A stretch of 64,000 nt of DNA from Streptomyces sp. CC0208 (GTDB taxonomy: Bacteria; Actinomycetota; Actinomycetes; Streptomycetales; Streptomycetaceae): positions 5,270,001 to 5,334,000 of the forward strand of contig NZ_CP031969.1 in the NCBI RefSeq assembly GCF_003443735.1, read 5' to 3'. Below are positions 15,481-23,806 of this stretch, one piece after another. Position 1 is the first letter of the stretch. Each line of letters begins with the position of its first letter. A program made the position numbers and the translations under genes. Below the pieces are notes generated by a model. That model searched no databases, was not told the DNA's origin, and was given only the letters and a program-made list of their open reading frames with translations.

Positions 15481-16656
15481 ATGCGTACCACCGTCGGCAT
15501 CATCGGAGCCGGCCCCGCCGGCCTCCTCCTCGCCCGGCTCCTCCACCACGCCGGCATCGACTCGGTCGTCCTGGAGAGCCGCGACCGCGCCTATGTCGAG
15601 CAGCGCCAGCGCGCCGGGATCCTGGAGCAGGGCACGGTCGACGTACTGCGCGCGGTCGGCGCCGGGGAGCGCATGGACCGCGAGGGACTCCCGCACGACG
15701 GCATCGAACTGCGCTACGACCGGAAGCGCCACCGCGTCGACTTCCCCGCCCTCACCGGCGGCCGGTCCGTGATGGTCTACGCCCAGACCGAGGTCTGCAA
15801 GGACCTCATCGCCCTCCAGCTCAAGGACGGCGGACCGCTGCTGTTCGAGGCGGAGGCCCTGGCCGTCGAGGGCGCCGACACCGACGCCCCGCGCGTCCGC
15901 TTCCGGCACGAGGGCCGCGAGGACGTCCTGGAGTGCGAGTACGTCGTCGGCTGCGACGGCTTCTGGGGCGTGGCGAGGAAGGCGATCCCCGCCGAGCTGG
16001 CCCGGGTCTTCGAGCGGACGTACCCCTTCGCCTGGCTGGGCATCCTCGCCGACGTCCCGCCCTCCCACGACGAACTCGTCTACGCCCGCCACGACCGCGG
16101 CTTCGCCCTGCTGTCCATGCGCTCCCCGTCCGTCTCCCGCCTCTACCTCCAGGTCCCCGAGGGCACCGACGCCCAGAGCTGGGGCGACGAGGAGATCTGG
16201 GACGAGCTGGAGCGCCGTTTCGAGACGGACGACGACTGGAGGCTCGACAGGGGGCCGATCACCCAGAAGTCCGTCACCCCCATGCGCTCCTACGTCCACG
16301 AACCCATGCGCCACGGCCGGCTCTTCCTCGCCGGCGACGCGGCGCACATCGTCCCGCCCACCGGCGCCAAGGGCCTGAACCTCGCCGTGGGGGACGTCGT
16401 CACCTTCGCGAGGGCGCTGACGCACCAGAAGGAGACCGGTTCGGCCGAACGCCTCGACGCGTACTCCGAGACCTGCCTGCGGCGGGTGTGGCAGGCCGAA
16501 CGGTTCTCGTACGACATGACGAGCCTCCTGCACCGGGCGCCCGACGCCACTGGCTTCGAGGACCGGATGCAGCTGGCCCGGCTGGAGCGGATCGCCGGTT
16601 CGCGGGCCGCCGAGACCGACCTCGCCGAGGGGTACACCGGCTTCCCCTTCGGGTGA
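15481..16656 (+). CDS. pobA: 4-hydroxybenzoate 3-monooxygenase
   Basis: A 391-aa FAD-dependent aromatic hydroxylase converting 4-hydroxybenzoate to protocatechuate with NAD(P)H and O2, feeding the beta-ketoadipate pathway. The FAD fold is VGIIGAGPAGLLLARLL at the N-terminus, the middle motif is YVVGCDGFWGVARK, and FAD-ribityl binding is by LFLAGDAAHIVPPTGAKGLN. Length equals the Pseudomonas PobA family. It stands alone on the + strand with its own promoter and operator. Ring-cleavage genes are not in this window. Confidence 0.93.
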   Translation: MRTTVGIIGAGPAGLLLARLLHHAGIDSVVLESRDRAYVEQRQRAGILEQGTVDVLRAVGAGERMDREGLPHDGIELRYDRKRHRVDFPALTGGRSVMVYAQTEVCKDLIALQLKDGGPLLFEAEALAVEGADTDAPRVRFRHEGREDVLECEYVVGCDGFWGVARKAIPAELARVFERTYPFAWLGILADVPPSHDELVYARHDRGFALLSMRSPSVSRLYLQVPEGTDAQSWGDEEIWDELERRFETDDDWRLDRGPITQKSVTPMRSYVHEPMRHGRLFLAGDAAHIVPPTGAKGLNLAVGDVVTFARALTHQKETGSAERLDAYSETCLRRVWQAERFSYDMTSLLHRAPDATGFEDRMQLARLERIAGSRAAETDLAEGYTGFPFG

Positions 16657-16804
16657 GGCCCCTCCAGTGCCGGGAATCACGCCTGCGCGTAGCGTGTTGG
16701 CCAGCACAACGAGGGAAGATCCTCCTCAAGCACTAGGGTCATTCCTTTGCCTACCCATTACTCTTGAGGGCAAGGTCCACACACGGTGGCCATGGAGGAG
16801 TGAA

Positions 16805-17698
16805 ATGAGGAGCAGCAACCCGGTCTTCTCGCGACGGGGGTTCAGCCGCGACAACGGCTACGCGGGCTTCAACACCGCGCCGCAGGCCGGGGGCGCAGCC
16901 GTGGGCACGCAGGGCAGCCCCTACGCGCAGCCGCAGGGCAACCCGTACGCGACCAACCCCTATGCCCAGCAGGGTCTGCAGCAGGGCGCACCGCCGCAGA
17001 CCCCGGTGACCACCGGCCGCATGACGATGGACGACGTCGTCCTGCGCACCGGCACCACCCTCGGCATCCTGATCGTCACCGCAGCCCTCGCCTGGGCGCT
17101 GCTGCCCGTCGACGACGCCAACATCGGCCGCTCGTACGGCATCGGCATCGGCGCCGCGCTGATCGGCATGGTCCTGGCGCTCGTGCAGTCCTTCAAGCGC
17201 AAGGCCACGCCCGCGCTGATCGTGTCGTACGCCGCGTTCGAGGGCGTGTTCCTCGGCGTCGTCTCCAGCGTCGTCGACCACCGCATCGCGAGCGGCGCGG
17301 CCATGCAGGCCGTGATCGGCACCCTGGCGGTCTTCGCCGCCGTACTGGTGGCGTACAAGGCCGGCTGGATCCGCGTGAACCGGCGGTTCTACGGCTTCGT
17401 CATGGCGGCCGCGCTGGGCTTCGTCCTGCTGATGGTGGTCAACATGCTGTTCGCCGTGTTCGGCGGCGGTGACGGCCTCGGCTTCCGCAGCGGCGGCCTC
17501 GGCATCCTGTTCGGCATCATCGGCGTGCTGCTCGGCGCGTGCTTCCTCGCCCTCGACTTCAAGCAGGTCGAGGACGGCATCGCCTACGGCGCGCCGAAGG
17601 AGGAGGCCTGGCTGGCGGCGTTCGGTCTCACGCTGACGCTGGTGTGGATCTACATGGAGTTCCTGCGACTCATCGCGATCCTCAACAGCAACGACTAG
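16805..17698 (+). CDS. BAX inhibitor-1/YccA family membrane protein
   Basis: A 297-aa integral membrane protein. A Gly/Gln/Pro-rich cytoplasmic N-terminus (residues 1-75, with PYAQPQGNPYA-type repeats) precedes seven predicted helices (about 80-295). The fold matches the Bax inhibitor-1/TMBIM (UPF0005) family of pH-sensitive calcium leak channels. The start at MRSSNPVFS follows GGAGGAG by four bases. A 15-bp stem terminator follows. The physiological role in Streptomyces is unknown. Confidence 0.9.
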   Translation: MRSSNPVFSRRGFSRDNGYAGFNTAPQAGGAAVGTQGSPYAQPQGNPYATNPYAQQGLQQGAPPQTPVTTGRMTMDDVVLRTGTTLGILIVTAALAWALLPVDDANIGRSYGIGIGAALIGMVLALVQSFKRKATPALIVSYAAFEGVFLGVVSSVVDHRIASGAAMQAVIGTLAVFAAVLVAYKAGWIRVNRRFYGFVMAAALGFVLLMVVNMLFAVFGGGDGLGFRSGGLGILFGIIGVLLGACFLALDFKQVEDGIAYGAPKEEAWLAAFGLTLTLVWIYMEFLRLIAILNSND

Positions 17699-17725
17699 TC
17701 CTCGACGGTCGTTCGGGTCGTACGG

Positions 17726-17759
17726 CGAAGGGCCCCCGGTTCCGACCGGGGGCCCTTCG
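17726..17759. terminator. Bidirectional terminator
   Basis: A perfect 15-bp stem (17726-17740 with 17745-17759) with a 4-base loop between convergent genes. Confidence 0.88.
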
Positions 17760-17772
17760 GCATGTGCGCAGC

Positions 17773-18003
17773 TCAGAAGTACCTGCGCGCGGCCCTCCTC
17801 AGGTCGTACTCGTGGATGATCGCCTTGGCGTGGCCGTACGCGAGGTTGTGTTCGTGGCGGAGCCAGCTGACCTTTTCCTCGAAGCGGAAGAGGGCCGGGC
17901 CTTCGTCGACGGTGCGCAGCCAGTCGGATACTTCACGACCGGTGCAGTGGGGGATGCGGGCGAGCAGGTTGCGGTGGGTCTCCTCGGAGAGGACGTGGGA
18001 CAT
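17773..18003 (-). CDS. DUF4287-like small protein
   Basis: A 76-aa protein starting at ATG (MSHVLSEETHRNLL) with GGAGG five bases upstream. The layout, with an early ARIPHCTGREVSDW-type segment and a later EKVSWLRHEHNLAYGHAKAII segment, matches the DUF4287 family often linked to mycofactocin- or DUF5655-type proteins. Function unknown. It faces the BI-1 gene across the terminator. Confidence 0.75.
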   Translation of the reverse strand: MSHVLSEETHRNLLARIPHCTGREVSDWLRTVDEGPALFRFEEKVSWLRHEHNLAYGHAKAIIHEYDLRRAARRYF

Positions 18004-18107
18004 CGGCGCCTCCGGACGCAAAGGGGATGTAAGCCGGTCCTTCAGGTCACCGTGCCTGAGCGTTCGCCTGTTGGCAACAGTCCCGGTCGGACGCGTACGG
18101 TTGCCGG

Positions 18108-18419
18108 GTGGCTGATACTTCGCGTCTGACCCGGGCTGTGGACCACTTCGCCGACCGTCTGCGGGCCGCGCCGCAGAGCCGGTTGCAGCGGGGCGCGGCG
18201 GCCGAGGCGCTGGGACTGGCCCGGGAGTTGGCCCGCCGGACCCAGGTTCTGGAGGAGCCGGGGACCGAGCTTCGCGAGATGCCGGACGCGGGGATGTTCG
18301 CCGCCGCCGACCAGATCACCGTGGCCGTACACGACTTGGCTCTCGTCCTGACGGACGAGAGCCAAGTGGAAGAAGCACTGGAACTGGTGGCACAGGCCCA
18401 GAAGCGTGCCGGCGTGTGA
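18108..18419 (+). CDS. Small helical hypothetical protein
   Basis: A 103-aa, mostly alpha-helical, charged protein (MADTSRLTRAVDHFADRLRA through EALELVAQAQKRAGV), start GTG. No recognised family. It converges on the membrane-anchored gene ending at 18431. Codon bias and a plausible hydrophilic sequence support a real gene, but there is no clear ribosome site. Confidence 0.65.
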   Translation: MADTSRLTRAVDHFADRLRAAPQSRLQRGAAAEALGLARELARRTQVLEEPGTELREMPDAGMFAAADQITVAVHDLALVLTDESQVEEALELVAQAQKRAGV

Positions 18420-18430
18420 CGCCGTGACTC

Positions 18431-19222
18431 CTACAGGGACGCTATGACCCGGTCGGCGAGGATGTAGACGTTCTCCTCGCCGCACGCGAAGGTCAGCGTG
18501 TACGCGCCTGAGACGCCCGAGCCGCCCAGCAGGACCGGGCTCTCGCCCGCGCGCAGGGCCGCCGAGAGACGTTCGGCCGTCTCGCGGTGGCCCGGGGTCA
18601 TGCACAGGGTCGTGCCGTCCGCGAAGACGTAGACGTCCAGGGTGCCGAGGGGGCCGGGGCGGACGTCGGCCAGCTCGGTACCGGACGCGGCCAGTTCCTC
18701 CAGGGTGGCCACCGTGCGTTCGTGGTCGCCCACGACCGGTGAACCGACCGGCACGAAGTCCGGGTGGGAGGGGTGACGGCGGCGGGCCGCGGCCAGTTCG
18801 GGGCTGTCGCCGGCGAACTCGTCCGCGTCGGCCGACGACTCCGACACCGGCTCCAGCGGCTCCAGACCCACGAAATCGGCCTGCCGGGGCAGGAACAGCT
18901 CGCTGTCGGGCAGCCCGAGCAGCGAGGGCGCCTCGGAGGCGTCACGGGCCTCCTGGGCGGCCCAGAAGGCCCGCGCCTCGGCGAGCTCGCGCTCACGCTC
19001 CTCGGCGAGGGCCGCGGCCACGGCGGCACGTATCTCATCGACGTCGGCGGCCGGACGCGCGGCCGGGACGAGACCCCGTACGTCCGCCGTGTTGTTCCTG
19101 GCGAGCTCGGCGTGCAGGGCGGCGACCTGTCGGCGCAGCACCATGAGGGTGCGCAGGACGGCGACGCCCACGGCGCCCGTGGCGGCCGTGGTGACCAACA
19201 AGGCGATCGGCATGGCGCTCAC
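18431..19222 (-). CDS. Membrane-anchored hypothetical protein
   Basis: A 263-aa protein, unrecognised. One N-terminal helix (residues 3-27) is followed by a coiled coil (about 28-95, rich in Arg/Glu/Ala), a linker and a compact C-terminal domain (about 170-263; DVYVFADGTTLCMTPGHRE and GAYTLTFACGEENVYILADR). The GTG start has GGGAG seven bases upstream. The coiled coil suggests an oligomeric membrane-tethered role. It is transcribed leftwards, away from the thiolase region. Confidence 0.7.
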   Translation of the reverse strand: MSAMPIALLVTTAATGAVGVAVLRTLMVLRRQVAALHAELARNNTADVRGLVPAARPAADVDEIRAAVAAALAEERERELAEARAFWAAQEARDASEAPSLLGLPDSELFLPRQADFVGLEPLEPVSESSADADEFAGDSPELAAARRRHPSHPDFVPVGSPVVGDHERTVATLEELAASGTELADVRPGPLGTLDVYVFADGTTLCMTPGHRETAERLSAALRAGESPVLLGGSGVSGAYTLTFACGEENVYILADRVIASL

Positions 19223-19420
19223 TGACGTACTCCCGGTTCAAAGTCGACCCCCGACTTCCTACATCAGCTTGAAGGGCGGACTATCCAGCTGTCAGTGCGT
19301 AACGTCACGAATCGGACAGGACTTTGGGTCCGGGGTTTGCTGGTGAAGTGGCCCTGAGCTGCGTAAATCCCTTCGGGAAGGGAGATAGGTCACATCCTGA
19401 GGGAGATTGGATCACAAATC

Positions 19421-19455
19421 GGCCCAGAACCTTGGAGTTTTCCCGGTTCTGGGCC
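19421..19455 (-). terminator. Terminator after thiolase gene
   Basis: An 11-bp perfect stem (19421-19431 with 19445-19455), 46 bp past the - strand thiolase stop. A second small hairpin (TCCCTT/AAGGGA) lies near 19367. Confidence 0.7.
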
Positions 19456-19500
19456 AAAGAGTGACACCGAGTCCCCGTACGGACACGGAGAGTTGAGAGG

Positions 19501-20721
19501 TCAGCTCAGGCGCTCGATGACCATCGCCATGCCCTGGCCGCCGCCCACGCACATCGTCTCCAGGCCGAACTGCTTGTCGTGGAACTGGAGGGAGTTGATG
19601 AGCGTGCCGGTGATGCGGGCGCCGGTCATGCCGAACGGGTGGCCTACGGCGATCGCGCCGCCGTTGACGTTCAGCTTCTCCAGCGGAATGTTCAGGTCGC
19701 GGTAGGAGGGGATCACCTGGGCGGCGAACGCCTCGTTGATCTCGACCAGGTCGATGTCGTCGATCGTGAGACCGGCGCGGCGCAGGGCCTGGTTCGACGC
19801 GTCCACCGGGCCGAGGCCCATGATCTCGGGGGACAGGCCCGAGACACCGGTCGACACGATGCGGGCGAGCGGGGTGAGACCGAGCTCGCGCGCCTTGGTG
19901 TCGGACATGATCACGACCGCGGCGGCGCCGTCGTTGAGCGGGCAGCAGTTGCCGGCGGTGACCAGGCCGTCGGGGCGGAAGACCGGCTTCAGGCCCTGGA
20001 CGCCGTCGAGCGTGACGCCGGCGCGCGGGCCGTCGTCCTTGGAGACCACCGTGCCGTCGGGGAGCGTGACCGGGGTGATCTCGCGCTCCCAGAAGCCGTT
20101 CTTGATGGCTTCCTCGGCGAGGTTCTGCGAGCGGACACCGAACTCGTCCATGTCCTGGCGGGTGACGCCCTTGAGGCGGGCCAGGTTCTCGGCGGTCTGG
20201 CCCATCGCGATGTACGGGTCGGGGAGCAGGCCGTCCTCGCGCGGGTCGTGCCAGGTGGAGCCCTCGGAGGCGGCGGTGGCGGCGGTGCGGGCCTGGGCCT
20301 CGTCGAAGATCGGGTTCGTCGTGTCCGGGAGACCGTCCGAGCTGCCCTTGGCGTAACGGGAGACCATCTCGACGCCGGCCGAGATGAAGACGTCGCCCTC
20401 GCCGGCCTTGATGGCGTGCAGGGCCATGCGGCTCGTCTGCAGCGAGGAGGAACAGTAACGGGTGATCGTGCAGCCCGGCAGGTGGTCCATGCCCATCTGC
20501 ACGGCCACGATGCGGCCCAGGTTGTAGCCCTGCTCGCCGCCGGGGAGGCCGCAGCCGAGCATCAGGTCGTCGATGTCGCGCGGGTCCAGCTCGGGGACCT
20601 TGGCGAGGGCGGCCTGGATGATCGTGGCGGTGAGGTCGTCGGGGCGCAGGTCCTTGAGCGAGCCCTTGACGGCGCGGCCGATGGGGGAGCGGGCGGTCGA
20701 GACGATCACTGCTTCGGGCAT
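19501..20721 (-). CDS. Acetyl-CoA C-acetyltransferase (thiolase)
   Basis: A 406-aa thiolase that either condenses acetyl-CoA or cleaves 3-ketoacyl-CoA. The start at MPEAVIVSTARSPIGRA has GGAG five bases upstream. The nucleophilic cysteine is C90 in TRYCSSSLQ; the catalytic His/Cys blocks VGHPFGMTGAR and CVGGGQGMAM are in place near the C-terminus. Length and motifs are normal. It is a single-gene unit with a terminator downstream and a short palindrome upstream. Degradative versus biosynthetic direction cannot be decided from sequence. Confidence 0.93.
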   Translation of the reverse strand: MPEAVIVSTARSPIGRAVKGSLKDLRPDDLTATIIQAALAKVPELDPRDIDDLMLGCGLPGGEQGYNLGRIVAVQMGMDHLPGCTITRYCSSSLQTSRMALHAIKAGEGDVFISAGVEMVSRYAKGSSDGLPDTTNPIFDEAQARTAATAASEGSTWHDPREDGLLPDPYIAMGQTAENLARLKGVTRQDMDEFGVRSQNLAEEAIKNGFWEREITPVTLPDGTVVSKDDGPRAGVTLDGVQGLKPVFRPDGLVTAGNCCPLNDGAAAVVIMSDTKARELGLTPLARIVSTGVSGLSPEIMGLGPVDASNQALRRAGLTIDDIDLVEINEAFAAQVIPSYRDLNIPLEKLNVNGGAIAVGHPFGMTGARITGTLINSLQFHDKQFGLETMCVGGGQGMAMVIERLS

Positions 20722-20824
20722 CACGGCTCCATTGGCATGCGGGGTGTTCTTCCGGACGGGGCTCCTTGGGAAGTTACCCGTACGTATGGCCTGGGTCACG
20801 GGGGTGACGGTGTGACCTATGTCT

Positions 20825-20832
20825 AAGCGCTT
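20825..20832. promoter_or_regulatory. Short palindrome upstream of thiolase
   Basis: AAGCGCTT lies in an A/T-richer patch 104 bp upstream of the thiolase start. Palindromes with this core are bound by some TetR-type fatty-acid regulators. Weak evidence. Confidence 0.25.
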
Positions 20833-20850
20833 GCTTTTCTCGAGCCTGCT

Positions 20851-20885
20851 CAGACCTCAGACCTCAGACCTGAGACCTCAGACCT
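20851..20885. repeat. Heptamer microsatellite overlapping a gene's 3' end
   Basis: Five tandem copies of CAGACCT (one reads GAGACCT). The tract includes the stop codon of the - strand SGNH hydrolase gene (20878-20880). Since seven is not a multiple of three, slippage inside the coding part would change the C-terminus. Confidence 0.85.
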
Positions 20886-21906
20886 CGGACGCGCTCGCGG
20901 GGGACGGCTCCGTCGCCCGGACCCGCCGCCTCCGCCTGCGCTTCAGCAGGGCCCAGGGACCCGTCGGGCCCGTCGGCATCGCCGCCGCGACCTCCGTGCC
21001 CGCCTCCGAGGCCGCTTCCGCCGCCGCCCTCGCCACCGGCAGGAAGCCCTCGCGGCGGGAGACGTCCGGACGGTCCTCGTCGGCCGGCCACAGACCCAGG
21101 GCCGCGCACACCGTCGGCAGGACCGCCATCGCCGCCGTCGCGTAACCCTCCGCCGAGGGGTGGTAGTGGTCGGGGCCGAACAGCTCGCGCGGGTTCGCCG
21201 CGAACTCCGGGCCCAGCAGGTCGCCCAGCGACACCGTGCGACCGCCCTGTTCCACCGCGCCGATCGTCTGCGCCGCCGCCAGCTGACGCGAGGCCCGCCG
21301 GGCCAGCCACCGCAACGGCTGCTGCACCGGCTCGATCGTGCCCAGGTCGGGACAGGTGCCGACCACGACCTCGGCGCCGGCCGTACGCAGCCGCCGTACC
21401 GCCGAGGACAGCTGCCGCACCGAACGCGTCGCCGGCATCCGGTGCGTGACGTCGTTCGCGCCGATCATGATCACGCAGATGTCCGGGACCCGCTCGGGAT
21501 CCGCCAGCGTCAGCGCCACCTGACGGTCCAGGTCGTCCGAGGTGGCCCCGGGCAGGGCGACATTACGGAACTCCACCGGACGTTCCGCCACCGCCGCAAG
21601 CCCCGACGCCAGCAGCGCGCCCGGTGTCTGGGTCGCCCGGTGAACCCCCTGGCCCGCCGCCGTGGAGTCCCCCAGCATGGTCAGACGCAGCGGCGGATCG
21701 CCCGCGGAGGCGTAGACATGGCCGTACAGGCCCTCGGCCTGCGGGACGTGCGGCGTCGCGCCGTTGCCCACCTGCCGTCTGGCCAGCCGCGCCTCCGCCA
21801 GCAGCAGGCCCATGCCCGCCGCGCCGATCAGACCGATCCCGCCGCCGCCGTAGGCCGCGCCGGCCGCGATCCGCCGGGCCACCCTCGCCCTCGACATGCT
21901 CGTCAT
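20878..21906 (-). CDS. SGNH/GDSL-type hydrolase, membrane-anchored
   Basis: A 342-aa esterase/lipase-like enzyme. An N-terminal helix (about 10-40) is followed by the SGNH blocks: block I TMLGDSTAAGQGVHRATQ (Ser nucleophile), block III IMIGANDVTH, and block V DHYHPSAEGYATAAM (Asp-x-x-His). The start ATG (21906) is 12 bases from GGAGG; an ATG three codons on is an alternative. The C-terminus is basic and low-complexity and runs into the heptamer repeat. Substrate unknown. Confidence 0.87.
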   Translation of the reverse strand: MTSMSRARVARRIAAGAAYGGGGIGLIGAAGMGLLLAEARLARRQVGNGATPHVPQAEGLYGHVYASAGDPPLRLTMLGDSTAAGQGVHRATQTPGALLASGLAAVAERPVEFRNVALPGATSDDLDRQVALTLADPERVPDICVIMIGANDVTHRMPATRSVRQLSSAVRRLRTAGAEVVVGTCPDLGTIEPVQQPLRWLARRASRQLAAAQTIGAVEQGGRTVSLGDLLGPEFAANPRELFGPDHYHPSAEGYATAAMAVLPTVCAALGLWPADEDRPDVSRREGFLPVARAAAEAASEAGTEVAAAMPTGPTGPWALLKRRRRRRVRATEPSPASASEV

Positions 21907-22067
21907 ACGTAGCCGCCACCTCCGTCGTACCCGTACACCCACTCCTTGCCCCGCACGGACCGTGGCCCAATCCCAACGGGGAGTGAACGACCGTCATGGC
22001 GCCCGAACAGGCCATAGGCTGGCCGAACCACTAGGACCACTTCTTTTGCAAGCATCCGGAGACAACG

Positions 22068-23456
22068 GTGCAATTCCACGACTCGATGATCAGCCTCGTC
22101 GGCAACACCCCGCTGGTGAAGCTCAACAACGTGACCAAGGGCATCAAGGCGACCGTCCTGGCCAAGGTCGAGTACTTCAACCCCGGCGGCTCCGTGAAGG
22201 ACCGCATCGCCCTGCGCATGATCGAGGCGGCGGAGGAGAGCGGCGCGCTCAAGCCCGGGGGCACCATCGTCGAGCCGACCAGCGGAAACACCGGGGTCGG
22301 GCTCGCCATCGTGGCGCAGCAGAAGGGGTACAAGTGCATCTTCGTGTGCCCCGACAAGGTGTCGACGGACAAGATCAACGTCCTGCGCGCCTACGGTGCC
22401 GAGGTCGTCGTCTGCCCCACCGCCGTGGACCCCGAGCACCCGGACTCGTACTACAACGTCTCCGACCGGCTGGTGCGCGAGACGCCCGGCGCATGGAAGC
22501 CCGACCAGTACTCCAACCCCAACAACCCGCTCTCCCACTATCACTCCACCGGCCCCGAGCTGTGGGAGCAGACGGAGGGGCGGATCACCCACTTCGTGGC
22601 GGGCGTCGGCACGGGAGGCACCATCTCCGGTACCGGCCGCTACCTGAAGGACGCCAGCGACGGCAAGGTCCAGGTGGTCGGAGCCGACCCCGAGGGCTCG
22701 GTGTACTCCGGCGGCTCCGGGCGGCCGTATCTCGTCGAGGGCGTCGGTGAGGACTTCTGGCCGACCGCCTACGACCGGACCGTCGCCGACGAGATCGTCG
22801 CCGTCTCCGACAAGGACTCCTTCCAGATGACCCGCCGCCTCGCCAAGGAGGAGGGCCTCCTGGTGGGCGGCTCCTGCGGCATGGCCGTCGTCGCGGCCCT
22901 GCGCGTCGCCGAGCGCCTGGACGAGAACGGCGTCGTGGTGGTCCTGCTCCCGGACAGCGGGCGCGGCTACCTCTCGAAGATCTTCAATGACGAGTGGATG
23001 GCCGACTACGGCTTCCTGGAGGACGAGGGCCCCAGCGCCCGCGTCGCCGACGTCCTCAACGACAAGGTGCACGGCGCCATCCCCTCCCTCGTCCACATGC
23101 ACCCCGACGAGACGGTCGGCGAGGCCATCGAGGTGCTGCGGGAGTACGGCGTCTCGCAGATGCCGATCGTCAAGCCGGGCGCCGGTCACCCGGACGTGAT
23201 GGCCGCGGAGGTCGTCGGTTCGGTCGTCGAACGCGAGCTGCTCGACGCCCTGTTCACCCAGCGGGCCTCGCTGGAGGACCCGCTGGAGAAGCACATGTCG
23301 GCCCCGCTGCCCCAGGTCGGCTCCGGTGAGCCGGTCGGCGACCTGATGTCGGTCCTCGGTTCGGCGGACGCGGCGATCGTCCTCGTGGAGGGCAAGCCCA
23401 CCGGAGTCATCAGCCGCCAGGATCTGCTGGCCTTCCTCGCCAAGGGCGGGAAGTAG
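22068..23456 (+). CDS. cbs: Cystathionine beta-synthase
   Basis: A 462-aa PLP enzyme that condenses serine (or O-acetylserine) with homocysteine in transsulfuration. The PLP lysine is in NPGGSVKDRIALRM, the substrate loop is EPTSGNTGVGLAI and the phosphate-binding loop is GVGTGGTISGTGRYL. Two CBS (Bateman) domains occupy about residues 335-460, a possible regulatory module. The GTG start follows CGGAGAC. It is divergent from the SGNH hydrolase. Confidence 0.92.
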   Translation: MQFHDSMISLVGNTPLVKLNNVTKGIKATVLAKVEYFNPGGSVKDRIALRMIEAAEESGALKPGGTIVEPTSGNTGVGLAIVAQQKGYKCIFVCPDKVSTDKINVLRAYGAEVVVCPTAVDPEHPDSYYNVSDRLVRETPGAWKPDQYSNPNNPLSHYHSTGPELWEQTEGRITHFVAGVGTGGTISGTGRYLKDASDGKVQVVGADPEGSVYSGGSGRPYLVEGVGEDFWPTAYDRTVADEIVAVSDKDSFQMTRRLAKEEGLLVGGSCGMAVVAALRVAERLDENGVVVVLLPDSGRGYLSKIFNDEWMADYGFLEDEGPSARVADVLNDKVHGAIPSLVHMHPDETVGEAIEVLREYGVSQMPIVKPGAGHPDVMAAEVVGSVVERELLDALFTQRASLEDPLEKHMSAPLPQVGSGEPVGDLMSVLGSADAAIVLVEGKPTGVISRQDLLAFLAKGGK

Positions 23457-23718
23457 CGGCAAACGTCCGGTGAACCCCGGGTGCCGGAGGCGGTTTTGCG
23501 GTTTCCTACCGAAAGGATGGACTTCGTGGAACTGGTACGAGCGCGTCACGTCCTCGCAGCACACGCTTAACACGGGTCCGGCACATTGGTGGATGTCGGC
23601 AGGGCGGGAGCGGCTCCCCGCCCCAGCCGGCACCAAAACGTCCTAGGACCTCCGGAGCGGCTCCCGGACCTCCATGGACGCCGGACGTGAGACCTGGCCT
23701 GACCCGGTCGACGTCCCT
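23457..23718 (+). ncRNA. Possible small RNA or long 3' UTR (candidate)
   Basis: 262 bp without a credible ORF lie between the cbs stop and a classic U-tract terminator on the + strand. The tract has self-complementary stretches (GGAGCGGCTCC-type around 23608 and 23655). Either the cbs transcript has a long 3' UTR or an independent RNA starts here. No clear promoter is seen. Confidence 0.3.
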
Positions 23719-23782
23719 CGCGGGGACCGCCGTCGTCCCGCCCCCCGTCAACGGGGGTGCGGCGGTCCCCGCGATATTTTTT
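23719..23782 (+). terminator. Intrinsic terminator with U-tract
   Basis: A perfect 14-bp stem (23719-23732 with 23760-23773), an inner CCCCC/GGGGG hairpin and then ATATTTTTT. This is the most canonical rho-independent terminator in the window, and it is oriented for + strand transcripts. Confidence 0.88.
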
Positions 23783-23806
23783 GCGGGCGGCCTCAGCGAA
23801 CGGTGC

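Noticed and set aside
23719..23782. Assigning the CCCCCC-containing hairpin to the 6C small-RNA family
   Set aside because: The surrounding structure could not be matched by eye to that family; a covariance search is needed.
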